From contig QANY01003900.1 in assembly GCA_003255025.1 (NCBI GenBank), positions 2,550,797 through 2,614,796 of the forward strand: 64,000 bases of DNA. Direction: 5' to 3'. The DNA comes from Datisca glomerata (lineage: Eukaryota > Streptophyta > Magnoliopsida > Cucurbitales > Datiscaceae). Position numbers and translations under genes: made by a program. The notes beneath the pieces were generated by a model that made no database searches, was not told the origin of the DNA, and saw only the letters and a list, made by a program, of their open reading frames with translations. Shown one piece after another: positions 35,500 through 47,832 of this stretch (position 1 is the stretch's first letter; each line of letters opens with the position of its first letter).

Positions 35500-37420
35500 G
35501 TTTTTATGATGTAGTTGAAGAGGCTTGGCAGGTTCAATATCAAGGTTCTCCTATGTTTTCTTTAGCTCAGAAGCTAAAATCAGTTAAACAAGCCCTCAAG
35601 CAATTTTATCAAAAGAATTGCAGTAATATCTCTCAAAGAGCCAGTGTAGCCAGAGACTCTTTGGAGGTAGCTTTTTCTGCTTTGGATGAAAATCCTAAGG
35701 ATGTGTCTGCACAGATTGCAGCTAGTGATATAAGGCTTTTAAGGAGATGAAAATAGCTGAAAGTTACTTCCTACAAAAGTCCAGGGTCACTTGGCTTAAT
35801 GTTGAAGATGACAACACTGCTTACTGTTTAAGGCAACAAAGAAATATTGTAAGAGGAACCAAATCCTGCAGTTAGAGGATAATAATGGTAATATGCTGGA
35901 AGATCAAGAAGCAATTCAGAACCATATTCTAAACTTCTACCAGAATTTACTGGTACTCAAGCTCTCATTCCTGAAAATAAGCTTCATGGAATCTCTTTTG
36001 CCTAACAAGCTTCATCCTGATTTCATAGAGGCTCTTATTAAAGTTGTTACTGAAGATGAGATTAGAAATACTCTGTTTTCCTTCAATGATAACTCCTAGG
36101 CCTGGTGGATTCTCTGCAAGCTTCTTTAAAAAGACTCGGCATATCTTTGGCAAGGAATATTAAATAAAAAATGGCACTTTTTTTCTTTGAAAAAGAAGAA
36201 ACTTGAAAAAAAAAATAAACAAAACATAAAATTGTTTTGAAAGTCAGATGTCTTTCACGTCCAAGTAGAGCAATGAATAATCTCATCAACGTCATCGATC
36301 TCATAAGTATCATATCAAATTCCATCAATCGAATCGCTTTATTCACTGTTCAAGAATTCTTGTTTACGCAGTTCATACCATCCATATATAATGTTTTCGG
36401 AAACGAGTTTTCAAGAAACAGCTCGAGTTTTTGTGTATGCAGCAATCCAGGACTTTTTCAAAAATGGCCAGATACTTAAGCAGTTCAACTTTACTGCAAT
36501 TTCACGAACCTCAAAGGTACCAAATCCCACTAGAGCAACATAATTCAGTCTTGCTGTAACTTAGTATATAAATGCATGACTAAGTATATAGCAAACAGAC
36601 TCAAGATGGTGTTAGTCTTATAAGCAAAAATCAAACTGCCTTCGTTCATGGTAGAGCTATAGTAGATAATATTTTCCTTATTTAGGAATTGATTAGGGGG
36701 TATCACAGGGAATCAATATCTCCTAGATGCACTCTGAAAGTAGATTGACTTAAGTAATATGATTATGTTAGCTGGTTTTTTCTGGGAGAGGTTCTCGAAG
36801 CTGTTAGATTGCCTGATAAGATGATAAATTGGATAATGGAGTGTGTTACCATTCCAAGCTACTCAGTCAGCATGAATGGTGGTTTACATGGGCATTTTCA
36901 GGGTAGGAAAGGGCTAAGGCAAGGGGACCCCTTGCTCCTTATCTGTTTGTGCTTGCTATGGAAGCTGTTACTGGTATCTTTAAGCATTGTGCTTCTTTGC
37001 CTACTTTCAAGTATCATTGGAGGTGTGGCAAAAACAATATTGTAAATCTCTACTTTGCAGATGATATCTTGGTTTTTTCTAATGGTGATATTGATTCTGT
37101 TCGTACTTTAAAATCTTGTTTGGACCATTTTAGTGCTCATGTCTGGTTTTCATCCTAATGAATCAAAGAGCCAAGTTTTCTTTTCAGGGGTGGAGGATTC
37201 GGTTCAAGATCAGATTTTGTATGTTCAAGGTTCGCTAAAGGTGATTTGCCTGTTAAATACTTAAGAATTTCACTGGCATCAACCAGATCGAGTAGACTGA
37301 ATTGTGATTTAGTGATTAACAGAACTATACAAAGAACCAAACAATGGGAGAATCTATACTGGTAGCCATTCAGGGGCATTGGTCATGTTTGTTCATTCTC
37401 CCAAAGTAAGTTCTAAAGAA
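35500..37420 (+). pseudogene. LINE reverse transcriptase
   Basis: A coiled segment (35553-35750) leads into RT. Blocks seen across frame breaks: HIFGKE near 36150, interrupted by a foreign insert; FKNGQILKQFNFTAI (about 36450-36500); ISKNQTAFVHGRAIVDNIFL (about 36625-36685); then GLRQGDPL (about 36915-36935), LAMEAVTGIFKHC (36950-36990), and YFADDILVFSNGD (about 37047-37090), the catalytic F/YxDD box. It is decayed by several stops. Confidence 0.85.
36160..36405. other. short insert in LINE RT with plastid ycf2-like sequence
   Basis: LINE similarity stops after HIFGKE (about 36155) and resumes with GNEFSR...AAIQDFF (about 36405). The inserted plus-strand frame reads NNLINVIDLISIISNSINRI (36270-36330), very like the plastid ycf2 stretch NLIDIIDLISIIPNPINRI, followed by EFLFTQF, which resembles a later ycf2 segment. 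Its left part is A-rich. It is probably plastid DNA captured at a repaired break. I am relying on memory of ycf2, so the call is tentative. Confidence 0.45.
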
Positions 37421-37439
37421 AGTTTCTAGTGTTTAAAGA

Positions 37440-38260
37440 AATTTTCTTTAGAATGGTTACTGTGAAATGGCAAAAAGATCTAAAATTGCTTGGGAGAAAA
37501 TCTGTGTCCCTTTTGATGAGGGTGGTCTTGGTCTGAAGGATTTGGTTATATGGAATATATCAGCAGTTGCTAAACACTTTTGGAGACTTGCTTCCAGTTC
37601 TGTTGATTCTCTATGGATAGCATGGTGTAGGAAGTTTCTCTTAAAGAGCCAATCTATTTTTACTGTAAAATTCAAATCTGATCCAACTTCGTCATGGAGG
37701 AAAATTCTGAAAATTAGAGAGAAAATTGACAAGTTTTGCGTTGCTTTCCCTGATTCTGGATGCAATATCAATGTTCTCACAGATCTATGGCATCCTAATG
37801 GGGTTTTAATCAATCTGGGAGGTGTGGACCTTATGCATTCATTAGGGTGGGGGCTTGAAACTAACCTTTCTGTTTTAATTAGGAATGGTGAGTGGTTTTG
37901 GGCAAATGTAAGGTTATAGCAGAGAATGCAAGAATCGAGTGTAAACCTCCCTCCTGATAGAGTACAGAATGATAACTGGAAATGGTTGCCTAGCTCAAAT
38001 GGTAAGTTTTCTGTTGTTAACACATAAACAGCTTTGTGGGCAGGGGGAGGAACTTCCTTGGACCAAACTTGCTTCACAGATTATTAAGCTTAGTTTTACT
38101 GTTTTCATTTACAACTTGTGGGCAAAGAGAAACAAAAGAGTTTTCATGGGCAAGGTTATGGTTTCTTCATTGATTTTCAGAAAATCAACATGGATGGTGA
38201 GAGAGAGTCTGGTATGTTTTGAAAAAAGGATAAAAGGGTTGATTTCCCTGAGTTGTATGA
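37440..38260 (+). pseudogene. LINE C-terminal zf-RVT region
   Basis: From 37467 the frame reads WEKICVPFDEGGLGLKDL, then HFWRLASSSVDSLWIAWC, LTDLWHPNGVLI and GEWFWAN. After a break come ELPWTKLASQIIKLSFT and YNLWAKRNKRVF (about 38060-38140). This is the zinc-finger RVT region typical of plant L1 elements, after RT. The last part runs into a small MITE. Confidence 0.8.
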
Positions 38261-38261
38261 G

Positions 38262-38438
38262 AAATGGTAGGGGTGAGCATTATTATTATTTTTTAATTAA
38301 TAATGATGAACAGAGAGTCGAACCGAGCCAAAACTATGATTCGGTTCGGTTCTCTTTTCATAAATGATTTGGTTTGATATTGTTGTTGAACCAAAATTTC
38401 AGTTCAATTCGATTTTTAACCAAAAAAATAACCGAACT
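38262..38438. mobile_element. small hAT-type MITE with CGGTTCGGTT motifs
   Basis: The insert begins TAGGGGTGAGCA, a common start of plant hAT MITEs, and contains CGGTTCGGTT and AACCGAACT. Flanks are GAGAAATG and AAGAAATA, compatible with an 8-base target duplication. The right terminal repeat is worn. It sits in the LINE 3' region. Confidence 0.5.
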
Positions 38439-38615
38439 AAGAAATACGGCCTATTTAGGGATACTTTTTAAACTGAGTCTTTTAATTCTCTTTGGTTTTA
38501 GTTGTTTTGTAGGGTTGTAATCTTGTTTATTTTGTGTTTTGTGTTTTCCTAAGATATGCTGCGCCTTGAAATTGTGTATTTTATTTGGTTGAATAATACT
38601 TACCTTTTAAAAAAA

Positions 38616-39265
38616 TGTGTAAATTTCTTTTTGGTAAGATATGATTATTTAAACGTTTTTGTTTTAAGGTTTTTGTACTAATTTTTCATATCCGATATTA
38701 GTGTTTTATAAAACCTTGCCCCACGTTCAACAAAATAAACGTCTGATTCGGTGAGTTATCTTGAGAACTTTAGTTTTTATGCTATATATCCCTCACATTA
38801 TATTGTTTTTATGAAAGTCATGTTTTAAGTATCATAGAAAAATTATTGTAACAAGCTTTGTAATATAATCCCCGAACCTAATTTTCTGAAAAACTGTTTT
38901 CTACAGCTTTTAAAATGTTTAATATTTCTCTAATCCGACAAACTATCTTGAATCTGAAAATTTCAGAAAGCATTTTTAGGAAATGAACGTTAAATCTATA
39001 AAAAATTTCATATCATTTCGATATGTTTTGAATTATCGAACAGTTACGTCAAGTATGTAATTTTCATGAGTTTTGAAAATAAATTATTTTCGTTTCTATA
39101 AATCCTAGGATTTCATTATAGGGTATTTTGATCTGATATTTTTAGAGAAATTTTTCTGTGATAATATTGTTACTATTAATATTACTATTGGTCCTAGGAT
39201 TTCCCAACATGTTAATATTGTTACTGCAAATAATTTGGAGGAAGAAGATGCATGTCTTTTTAAAA
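38616..39265 (+). repeat. duplicated segment, copy 2 part c
   Basis: After the LINE's right target duplication the sequence again follows copy 1 (about 9670-10195), for example ACGTTCAACAAAATAAACG, GTTTTTATGCTATATATCCC and AATATTGTTACTG. It is the last third of the split copy. Beyond about 39265 no more similarity is visible by eye. Confidence 0.85.
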
Positions 39266-40932
39266 TTTGATAATCTTAAATTCAGTGGAAACAGATTGTT
39301 GATAAGATCTGCTCGACATGAATTAAGAGTTAATAAAACCTTTTACACATGTATCCTTTTACAAAATTCTCATCCATTCAACTACTATGATTATTCTAAA
39401 TTTTCCAAACTAATATGATCCCTTAGGTACTCTTGAAACCAAGCCATAGATCTGGCTTTATCTCTTGAAAACAAGCCAGGAGACGTTTTCGTTTCCTGCC
39501 AAAGAAGGAAACTACTTTATCTATTTATTTACTTTTGTTAAAGTTACATTGCAGATTCTAAAAAGAATGATGATATAATTCGAACCTATGAATTCTAAAA
39601 TATGAATATGTGAGTTTAACCAACTATATCAATCTATCTTACCGAAGAAAACTACTTTATAGATCATAAAAGAAATGCTCGATTTTGGATTAAATTGAGT
39701 AGAGCAGGCCAACAAGAATATATATATACACAGAAAGAGTAAAAGTGAATTTCTAATAACGATTAAGTCGGCATTAATGATGATGGTTTGGTGAATGACA
39801 ACGATAGTAATTATGTTAATTTGGATATAAGTGAAATATGGAATAAGCTTAGGCCAATCACAAGAGCTTAGTGTAAGTGGATCAGCACGGTGCCATTTCC
39901 TTTATATTAGTGGTGAACATGTGGTTTATATGAATTTAACATCTTTAATCGAAGATAGTGAGTGTTAATTGTGACATACCACAACCCGTCACGTGTATAT
40001 TTTGTTTTGCATTATCAGGTCACATATTCTGATGCTAATCACACGTCATCCAAACCATCATATTCATTCGTATAAGTATTTTATTTAGTATATTTATTTA
40101 TATATATGTTCAATACTAAGTTATATCCCAAAATTTGTATTTCGGGATAATAAAAGTCATAAATGGAAGAGGAAAAATAATATTCAATGAAAACAAGTAA
40201 TTTTAACATGTTCAACTGAAACATGTTACTATAATTTTGGGTTAAAATATATACATACTCATTAATGACTTATTTTATTCATTATATATCATGCATTAAA
40301 TGTAAAAAAATATTAATTTTGCTAATTAATGCTTCTTAACAAATAATAAATTGGTGCATTATAAATTGACGACGTTATGAAATCTACAAATATCATTTCT
40401 CAAAAAATATAATAAACTTCAATTATCAATCATTTTCATGTCCGAAATTGACATCCAAGAAAAATGTAAGTTATATTACTTAATCAAAATTTTCCCTCAA
40501 GTCAGTTTATATAAACTAGATTTTCTCATGTATGCTGCACTCGTTAGTTAGTTTTGTAATTGAAAGGTTTGATGATGCATTAGTAAATACCAACAATGCA
40601 CATGATTATTGTTGGCATTTTAGAGTGTCACACGCATTTTTTTACGTGAAATTTGAATGTACTGAGGGTGAGGGTTAAATAATGGCCGTAAGTTTCATGA
40701 CCATTATTTTTTCAAGTTCTAGCAATTTGAAAAAAAAAAGCCTAGTGGGTATTTTCATTTGTAAAAATCACAATAGCAATTTCTTACATTTTAATATTTG
40801 TACTTAGACATTATTTTATTGGAAAATCTTGTGTCTGGATGGTATGCCATCATCTGTACTTCATACATATGTGATTGTAACTCAAATATATATTTTGAAT
40901 ATTTAAAGTGTGTAGAACAGTGAAATACCTAT

Positions 40933-41042
40933 AACACATATTTGAAGTATCCCTAATACATAATTGAGATATTCTCAATACATATTTAAAACTCTCTCAA
41001 TACATATTTAAAGCATCCTCAATACATATTTGAGAAACTCAT
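40933..41042. repeat. ATACATATTT minisatellite
   Basis: Five irregular copies of a unit of about 23 bases, CTCAATACATATTTAAA plus a variable end. Confidence 0.75.
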
Positions 41043-41439
41043 AGTACGAACTATAATTATCCAGTATCATAGACGCTCCATATTTTTATAATAATCAATA
41101 GGCAGGTCTAGAAACATATACTTGTTCTTTAATTTAATTATTTTTTATCAAAATAAATATGTATTAACTGAAAAGATCAGTTAACTAAACTAAAACAAAT
41201 AATAATCAACTAAACTCACAGTAAATAAACCCACAATTAAATAAATTCCAAGGAAATCAATCATATAAACCCATAATAAATCATCTTAACCCACATTTAA
41301 CCCATAGTCTAAGTCATTAAATTAAACTAAACTCTACATAAAACAACTAATAAAGTTAAAAACTTAAAACCACTTTCATCACAAAATTGGTAGCTTGGCT
41401 TCTCATCCAACCAACATTTTATCATAGCATGGTAAATCT

Positions 41440-41530
41440 CATCTAACTACTATTTAGCCACAGTTATGTCATCTAAACCTAAAATCATCTAACCACTATT
41501 TAGCCACAGTATGTCATCTAAACCTAAAAT
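41440..41530. repeat. 46-bp tandem duplication
   Basis: The unit beginning CATCTAACTACTATTTAGCC at 41440 repeats at 41486 with two or three differences, and a third partial copy begins at 41531. Confidence 0.85.
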
Positions 41531-42372
41531 CACCTAACCCGAGTGACCAAAGTTGTGCTGTAGCAAAAATTCTATAACTTAGAATTATTCAAGAAACAGC
41601 CAAAATAAATAGAGAAAACACCTTTAACGCATGAATACCGAAACTTCATGGTCATCCTTACTATTCTTCAAACTATCAACAAAACACTCTAGTGTGTGAG
41701 CTTTGAAAAAATCAAACCAAGAATTCAAGGTAGCAGCGTGTCAAGGTAGCAGCTTTCTCTCATAGATTTCTCTCGCATTTCTCTCTCTCTTGTCTTGTAG
41801 CTATGTCGTGTAGCTCTCTCTCTCTCTCTCACATCTTTTTGTCTTTCAGCTCTGTGTTGCAGCTCTGTTTTCCAACACTTCCTACTTTGATTTCACATCT
41901 TAGAACAATTATTTTTCCTTACGAGGTGGGTTTCAATCTCTAATTTATTTATACTTTTGTGATTTTTCTATTTTTTTTGAGAAATTTTGTCTGAGTTAAT
42001 TAGGATCACAACTTTTGACTTTTAAAAGTATATTTACTTTTAATTTTCTTACTTCATGATTTATTTAATTTAAAAGGTTACAACATTTGGTGTTTAATTG
42101 TAAACACTCTGTATCATGGCCATATGGTTACACATTTTCTAACTATTGCAGTAGCTATTGCCTTATTGTTATATATAAGAGTAGTAGAGATCATATTGAC
42201 CAGAATCATTGTTAATAAAAAAATAGTTGGAGATATTTTTAGGCTGATTTTGCTATTATACTGCAGTAGATTTGATATAAACTAATGATATCTTTCACCA
42301 TTTTACTTGGCTAGTCGTATTTCTTTTGTTTTTGCTTTTGATTTATCTGATTTATAGAAGAGTTCTGCCTCT

Positions 42373-42482
42373 CGTTTACTGTATGACAGAGAGTGAATCT
42401 CCCAATTAGATTTTTCTCCTTAACATTCGTTTACTGTATGACAGAGAGTGAATCTCCCAATTAGATTTTTCTCCTTAACATT
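42373..42482. repeat. perfect 55-bp tandem duplication
   Basis: The unit CGTTTACTGTATGACAGAGA and so on at 42373-42427 is repeated without any difference at 42428-42482, so the event is recent or an assembly effect. Confidence 0.95.
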
Positions 42483-43197
42483 TTTATTCCATTCCTAGTT
42501 GTTTTCCACCCTGTCAGTTTTATATTTTATTTTAACATTTCCCAGTGCTTTGAGGTCGTAATGTTTTAGAAACCAACGCTAGACTGCCAATTGGATTGAT
42601 TATTATTACTGTTTGTCTGGCTGCATATCACAAGTTCTTGGTCTCACCCATGCTACTGAGGTTTACAATAGCTTTTAAGATTTTCTTTTCTTCATTTCCT
42701 TATCTGACCACAAGCCTAACCATTCACCTAACCCCTCATGGGTCTTGGTTTTTTTCGTTCAATAATTATTTTAATCTATTTAGTTCTCTTTAGTCATATA
42801 TTTTGAATAGTACATTTTCCATACTATAATCTAGATTCAGTTTGTATAAATGAATTTCTTATTTTTTAGATTGTTTAAAAATCTGCAGTTACAATTATAC
42901 TTTAAAACAAAATCAGCAGAAGCAAGCAAGTCACATGTTACCTCAACATCGATTTCTGAAGCTTCATAATTAGATTTGGAGTCTTACTAGATTTTTTAAT
43001 CCTTTTCTTTAGATATTATTTTTCCTTCTTCTATGTAAAAATCAATATATATTTGTCATTTGAAACTACGATTTTTAGTGGATAATAGTTTGTAATAATT
43101 TTGAGTAATAAAATAAAAAGTTATGTGATGTTATTAATTTTTTGATATTTTGTCAAAAAATATTATTTTTTGAGTTTGTACAATGGCAAGATCAAGT

Positions 43198-44398
43198 TGT
43201 TGTAATGTGCCTGCGAGGTGGAGCGGCGATTGAAAAAAATTATTTTTGAAAATAAAATAAATTCAGAGTTGCCACCAATCATTTTAGAATATGATTGGTC
43301 ACCCAATTTTAAAATAAAAATTTTGGTTTTCGAAAACTCAAAGTTGGTTCGGGAGTCATTTGTGTGTGAGGAAGGTATTAGCACCCCACAACACCCATTG
43401 TTAAAATGATTACCCAAATTTAACCAGATGCTATTGAAATTATATTTTAAAACAAGATTAAAGAAATTCATTTTTAAACGTTCTATTTGGTACATTTTGC
43501 ATCATAAAAATGAACAAAATAAATGACCTTTAATGGGTGGTATAAAGACCGTTGAAAATTATTTTTTATTATATATATATATATATAAGCAATGCATTAT
43601 TGAAGTTATTCTTGGTATCCCAAAAATAACTCTTCACCTCAGTAGTTCGAGAAATTTGGTATCCCAAAAATCTCGAAGTCCGTCATAGTGATTTTCTTTA
43701 GTGAAATAAAAGCTACATAATGGAGTTAACAAATTCATAAATCTAATTGTTCAGATTGTATAGAGGTTCTACTCCCTATTTTATGCATTTTTATGTATGA
43801 GAAATTATCATAGGGTTTTTTGTACCATATGTACATTTTCAACCCATTAAATGGTTGATTCACATTGAAGTAATAAAAAACTTATGTATCGAAAAAGAAA
43901 CAAAAAATCAACTACATGAGTATGAAGAAGAGCAATGATGAAGAATAATGAACAAGATATATTGTAAGCTAAAGTGTAAGAAATTTAAACTACCTTAAGA
44001 AAAAGAATGGAATAAGATAAAAGATGAATAGAAGTATAGACTCTCTCTCTCTCTCTCTTAGAAAGTCTCTCCTATTTTCTCACACACTCTCTCTAAAAGA
44101 TATCCTCTCATTCTCTCTCAAGAACTCTCTTTCTCTCTCTAAAATGACCTCTCTTTCTCACTCTCCAATCCCCATTTCAAGTGAAGACCTCCCCTCTATT
44201 GTAAACTTAAGGCATCACTTTTTATTTTTAGTCCTTTTGCTCTTTTTATTTTTTATTTTTTAGTCTTTGGATAAATCATCTTATTTTTACGCATTGAGCT
44301 AGTTTTCAAATCATACATATAGTGTTAGACTAGTATATGGGCAAAAAAATAAAACTTGAATTTTAAAGTATTGGACCGGATAAAATACTATATCTACA
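43198..44398 (-). repeat. 3' LTR (shortened, 1201 bp)
   Basis: Starts TGTTGTAATGTGCC and ends ATCTACA on the plus strand, a TG...CA pair. It aligns with 56647-58762 but lacks about 770 bases, between ATTGT and ATAGAGG near 43757, and about 150 bases near 43880. Short matching words at the gap edges suggest deletion from this copy. It contains a CT-rich tract at 44040-44160. Confidence 0.9.
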
Positions 44399-44412
44399 GC
44401 TGCCCCCCTTTG
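44399..44412 (-). promoter_or_regulatory. polypurine tract
   Basis: On the minus strand, AAAGGGGGGCAGC lies immediately before the TGTAGATA start of the 3' LTR. This is where plus-strand DNA synthesis would be primed. Confidence 0.85.
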
Positions 44413-44499
44413 TTCACGCTTCTAAACTTAGAAGGTGTACAAATGTGTAGATAAATATTTTGATCGAGAAAAAACTATATGGATATGGGGAATAGAAAC

Positions 44500-45035
44500 C
44501 TCGACCTATTCAGGTTCTATGAAATGACATGATTATGAAATAGACCTGGATAGAGACATGCTTCGACCTCGACTCAAATCATGTTTGATTTAACCATATT
44601 AATTGAAACGGACCATGTGCTGACACTGGGTTCGACCGCAATAAAGTCGGGTTCGATTTAACCAAATATGAAGAAATGACGTGGGCCTGGATAGACGCAG
44701 GCTTCGACCTCAACTCGATGCGGGTTCGATTTAACCATATTAATTGAAATGGACCAGGCGCTGACACTGGGCTTCGACTATGACAAGTCAGATCGATTTA
44801 ACTGATATATTTGAAAGGAAACGGACCTGGATAGACGAAAGCTTCGACCTTGACTAAATAAGTGTTCGATTTAACTGAAGATAATCGAAAGAAAATAGAC
44901 CAGGTTAGTCACAAGCTTCGACCTTGAATCAGTTCAGGTTTGATTTAACCAGAGATATTTTAAGAGGAACAGACCTGGATAGACGTAGGCTTCAACCTCG
45001 ACTCAATTCGGGTTTGATTTAACTAGAGAAAATGA
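44500..45035 (-). repeat. 72-bp tandem repeats downstream of pol
   Basis: About eight diverged copies of a 69-74 base unit, with the word CTTCGACCT(C/T)GACT followed by GGGTTCGATTTAACC, at about 44501, 44562, 44631, 44703, 44773, 44843, 44917 and 44991. Such arrays between pol and the 3' LTR are typical of Tat elements and can seed satellites. Confidence 0.9.
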
Positions 45036-45823
45036 AGTGTTCGATCTGATTTATACAAGCTTCATATGGTAGCCAGAGCTAGACTAATACATGCTCTCAA
45101 TGTTGAAAAGTCATGTGTGGACTTCGAAAAATATCCTGAAATAATTATGCACTTGAATTACATCAATAAAGATCAATATAATGCATATCTATGCAAAGTA
45201 GTGATTTTGAATGCATGCATGTTATGCATGAATGTGAACATTTATAAAAAAATTATTTGAGGATTTTTGGCCATATCCACCACCCTTTAAAACAATCGCT
45301 TGACCTAGGATCATGGACTTACAATGAATTATCGAGCATACTTTCAAAAAAATGATACATCCTTATATATTAATTTATGCCCCAGTATTCGGCTCCATGT
45401 CAGTGGTGAATAATTTCTCCACGTTTTGCATTTTTCTTACACTTCTAATTGTTTAATCCTCCAATCGCGCTTTAGCTTTTGCCATGCGCATATTGACTTT
45501 TCTCTTGGTGACTTTTCAGATTTCACCTCGCACTTAGACCGCATTTCTTAGTTCTTATTATTTTATTCTTTTTTTCAATTGGCTTTCACCTAACCAAGTT
45601 TATGATTCTGAATTATTTCAAGAGTAATTAATGATATCTTAGAATTAAGAGGAATATGAAATAATGAAAATAACGAGAAAATGAAGTATATGTATTTGTC
45701 AACTGAAAAAAGGCTCTTCATTGATGATGAACAATGTTTACAAACAAGGATTTGGAAAAATTATGGAATAAGAATTTCTCTAGTATTGAAGATGACTCTT
45801 TTTGTAAACATTTTTTCCCAACT
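45036..45823. other. non-coding 3' region of the element
   Basis: No domain recognised between the repeats and the integrase end. Confidence 0.5.
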
Positions 45824-46930
45824 TCATTTTCCCATACTTAGAACAGTCAAACGAAGTACATTTGAATTAACTGCATGCAATAAGTCATATCCATCTATGT
45901 TTGTTAGAAAGAGAGCTCCTCCCGAGAAGGTCTTCTTGACTACGAAAGGTCCTTCATAATTTGGGGTCCATTTCCCACGACAATCTTTTTGATATGAGAG
46001 TACCTTTTTCAACACCAAAAATCCTTTCTTGGAAACATTGGGGTACATAACTTTTTGTCATACGCTTGCATAATTTTTCTTTGATATAATTTCCCTCTAC
46101 ATAATGTAGTCAATTTTTTTCTCTCGATGAAATTCAATTGTTCATATCACGTTTTTACCCACTCTACTTCTTCTAATTTTGTCTCCATTAAGACTCAGGG
46201 GGGGGGATTTCCACCTCAATTGGAAGGATCGCTTCCATGCCATATACGAAAGAGAATGGCGTTGCCTCAGTTGATGTTCGGACTGATGTTCGGTATCCAC
46301 GTAGTGCAAACAGGAGCATCTCATGCGAATCCTTATAAACCTTTGTCATTTTCTCTATGATCTTTTTTATGTTCTTATTGGCTTCTTCCACTGCTCCGTT
46401 CATCTTCGTATGATAAGGAGATGAATTATGATTCTTAATTTTGAACTGCTCACATAATTCTTTCATCATCTTTTTATTTAAATTTGTCCCATTATCTGTG
46501 ATGATCCTTTCAGGTAGACCATATCGACAAATTATATCCTTTTTAATGAACTTGAAAACCTCCCTTTTGGTTACACTCAAATAAGAACTTTCCTCCACCC
46601 ATTTGATAAAATAATCTATAGAGACCAACATGAAACGATGCCCGTTTGAGGCTTTTGGTGTGATGGGACCAATGATGTCTATACCCCACATAGAGAACGA
46701 CCAAGTTACGGCCATGACATGTAAAGGGAATTATCTGCATAAATTTGACATTTATGACATTTCTTGACGTGCTTGATATAGTCAGATTCTAGAGTTAACC
46801 AATAATATCTCGCTCTCAAGATTCGTTTGGTCATCATATGTCCATTAGCATGAACACCACAAATTCCTTCGTGAACTTCCTTTATGATTTGATTCTCTTC
46901 CCTTGCATCAACACATCTTCATAGCATCTT
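45824..46930 (-). pseudogene. gypsy integrase
   Basis: The HHCC zinc finger lies at about 46730-46890 (HEGICGVHANGH, then KHVKKCHKCQIYA). The rve core at 46715-46188 has the first Asp in WGIDIIGP, the second in ITDNGTN, and the Glu in GAVEEANK, so the DDE set is intact. After a break the C-terminal module follows (VLKKVLSYQKDCRGKWTPNY, 46048-45824). Two or three stops or frameshifts lie between these parts. Integrase inserts the cDNA copy into the genome. Confidence 0.9.
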
Positions 46931-46942
46931 ATCTTCATAGCA

Positions 46943-47780
46943 TCATATCATTGTTTTTTTGTAGAGTATTTCATCATTCAAGAAGAAACACATGGACAAT
47001 CTTCTAATAGTGCGTTTATCATTCTTAGAAGCTTTGGATGGATATTCCCCGTTCTTTATATACTGCTTGATGTCGTAATACCATGGTCTTGTGACTGGCT
47101 CTTCTTCAATGTTCATACAGTGAGTAGGAAAATCTCGCTTCTCAATTTTCATGGGTTGCACTTCTTCCTTAAAATCTGTGGCAAACATTGATGCTAGAGT
47201 TGTCAGTGCATCTGTGATTTGATTATTCTCTCTAAGTATATGGTCAAATGAGATCACTTCAAAAGTTCGGCTTAACTTAGTTACATGTTTATTGTAAGAT
47301 ACCAGCTTCGAGTCTCTAGCTTCCCATTCCCCATTTAGTTGTCGTATCATCAATAATGAATCTCCGTACACTCGAAGCTTCCTTATCTTCATATCATAAG
47401 CTTCTTGAATTTCCATGGAACATGCTTCATATTCTACCATATTAGTTGTACAGTCAAAGCATAGTTTTACTGTGAATGAGAAAAACTTTCGCTGTGGAGA
47501 TATGATGATTGCCTCAATTCCGTGTCCTACATCATTAGATGTGCCATCAAATAACATTGTTCATAATTCTGGATCCATAGATTATACTTCATTTTTTAAT
47601 ATGGCTGATACGTTCTCATCAGGAATATCAAACATCATGGGCTCATAATCTTGCACTAATTGATCTGCCAGATAATCAGCAAGTACACTTTCTTTTATTG
47701 ACTTTATCGTGACATAGACAATATCATATTTCATGAGCAACATTTACCATTTATCAATTTTCCTAGAAAGTGATGGCTTT
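46943..47780 (-). pseudogene. gypsy RNase H
   Basis: The open frame 47557-46943 (204 codons) starts MLFDGTSNDVGHGIEA. It has the catalytic residues in FDGTSN, NMVEYEA and YGDSLLMIRQ, and the end motif ITDALTTLASM. It continues into the linker before integrase. The frame is intact here, but the join to RT is broken. It would degrade the RNA strand during reverse transcription. Confidence 0.88.
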
Positions 47781-47832
47781 CCAAAGATATACTTGATTGG
47801 ATCCATCTTTGAAATTAACCAAGTGATGTGGT

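Larger units (their letters stand above)
30686..38615 (+). mobile_element. L1-type LINE, nested and decayed
   Basis: Domain order is ORF1 with a zinc knuckle, endonuclease, reverse transcriptase, then zf-RVT, all plus strand. The 3' end has the usual plant L1 tail (AATAATACTTACC, then TTTTAAAAAAA at 38605-38615). Target duplications are TATGCAAATTTCT (30673-30685) and TGTGTAAATTTCT (38616-38628), 11 of 13 matching. The empty site is visible in copy 1 near 9655-9670. Three later insertions lie inside: a hAT element (31021-34050), a short ycf2-like insert (about 36160-36405) and a MITE (about 38262-38438). Confidence 0.9.
39266..43197. other. AT-rich intergenic region
   Basis: No gene, transposon domain or RNA was recognised. 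It holds small repeats (listed separately) and, at 41760-41845, CTCTCT runs followed by a leader-like sequence. The longest ORFs are under 90 codons and without similarity that I can see. Confidence 0.55.

Noticed and set aside
43198..44398. First read as a separate solo LTR next to the gypsy element
   Set aside because: Polypurine tract, matching 5' LTR at 56647-58762 and the shared target duplication show that it is the 3' LTR of the same element.
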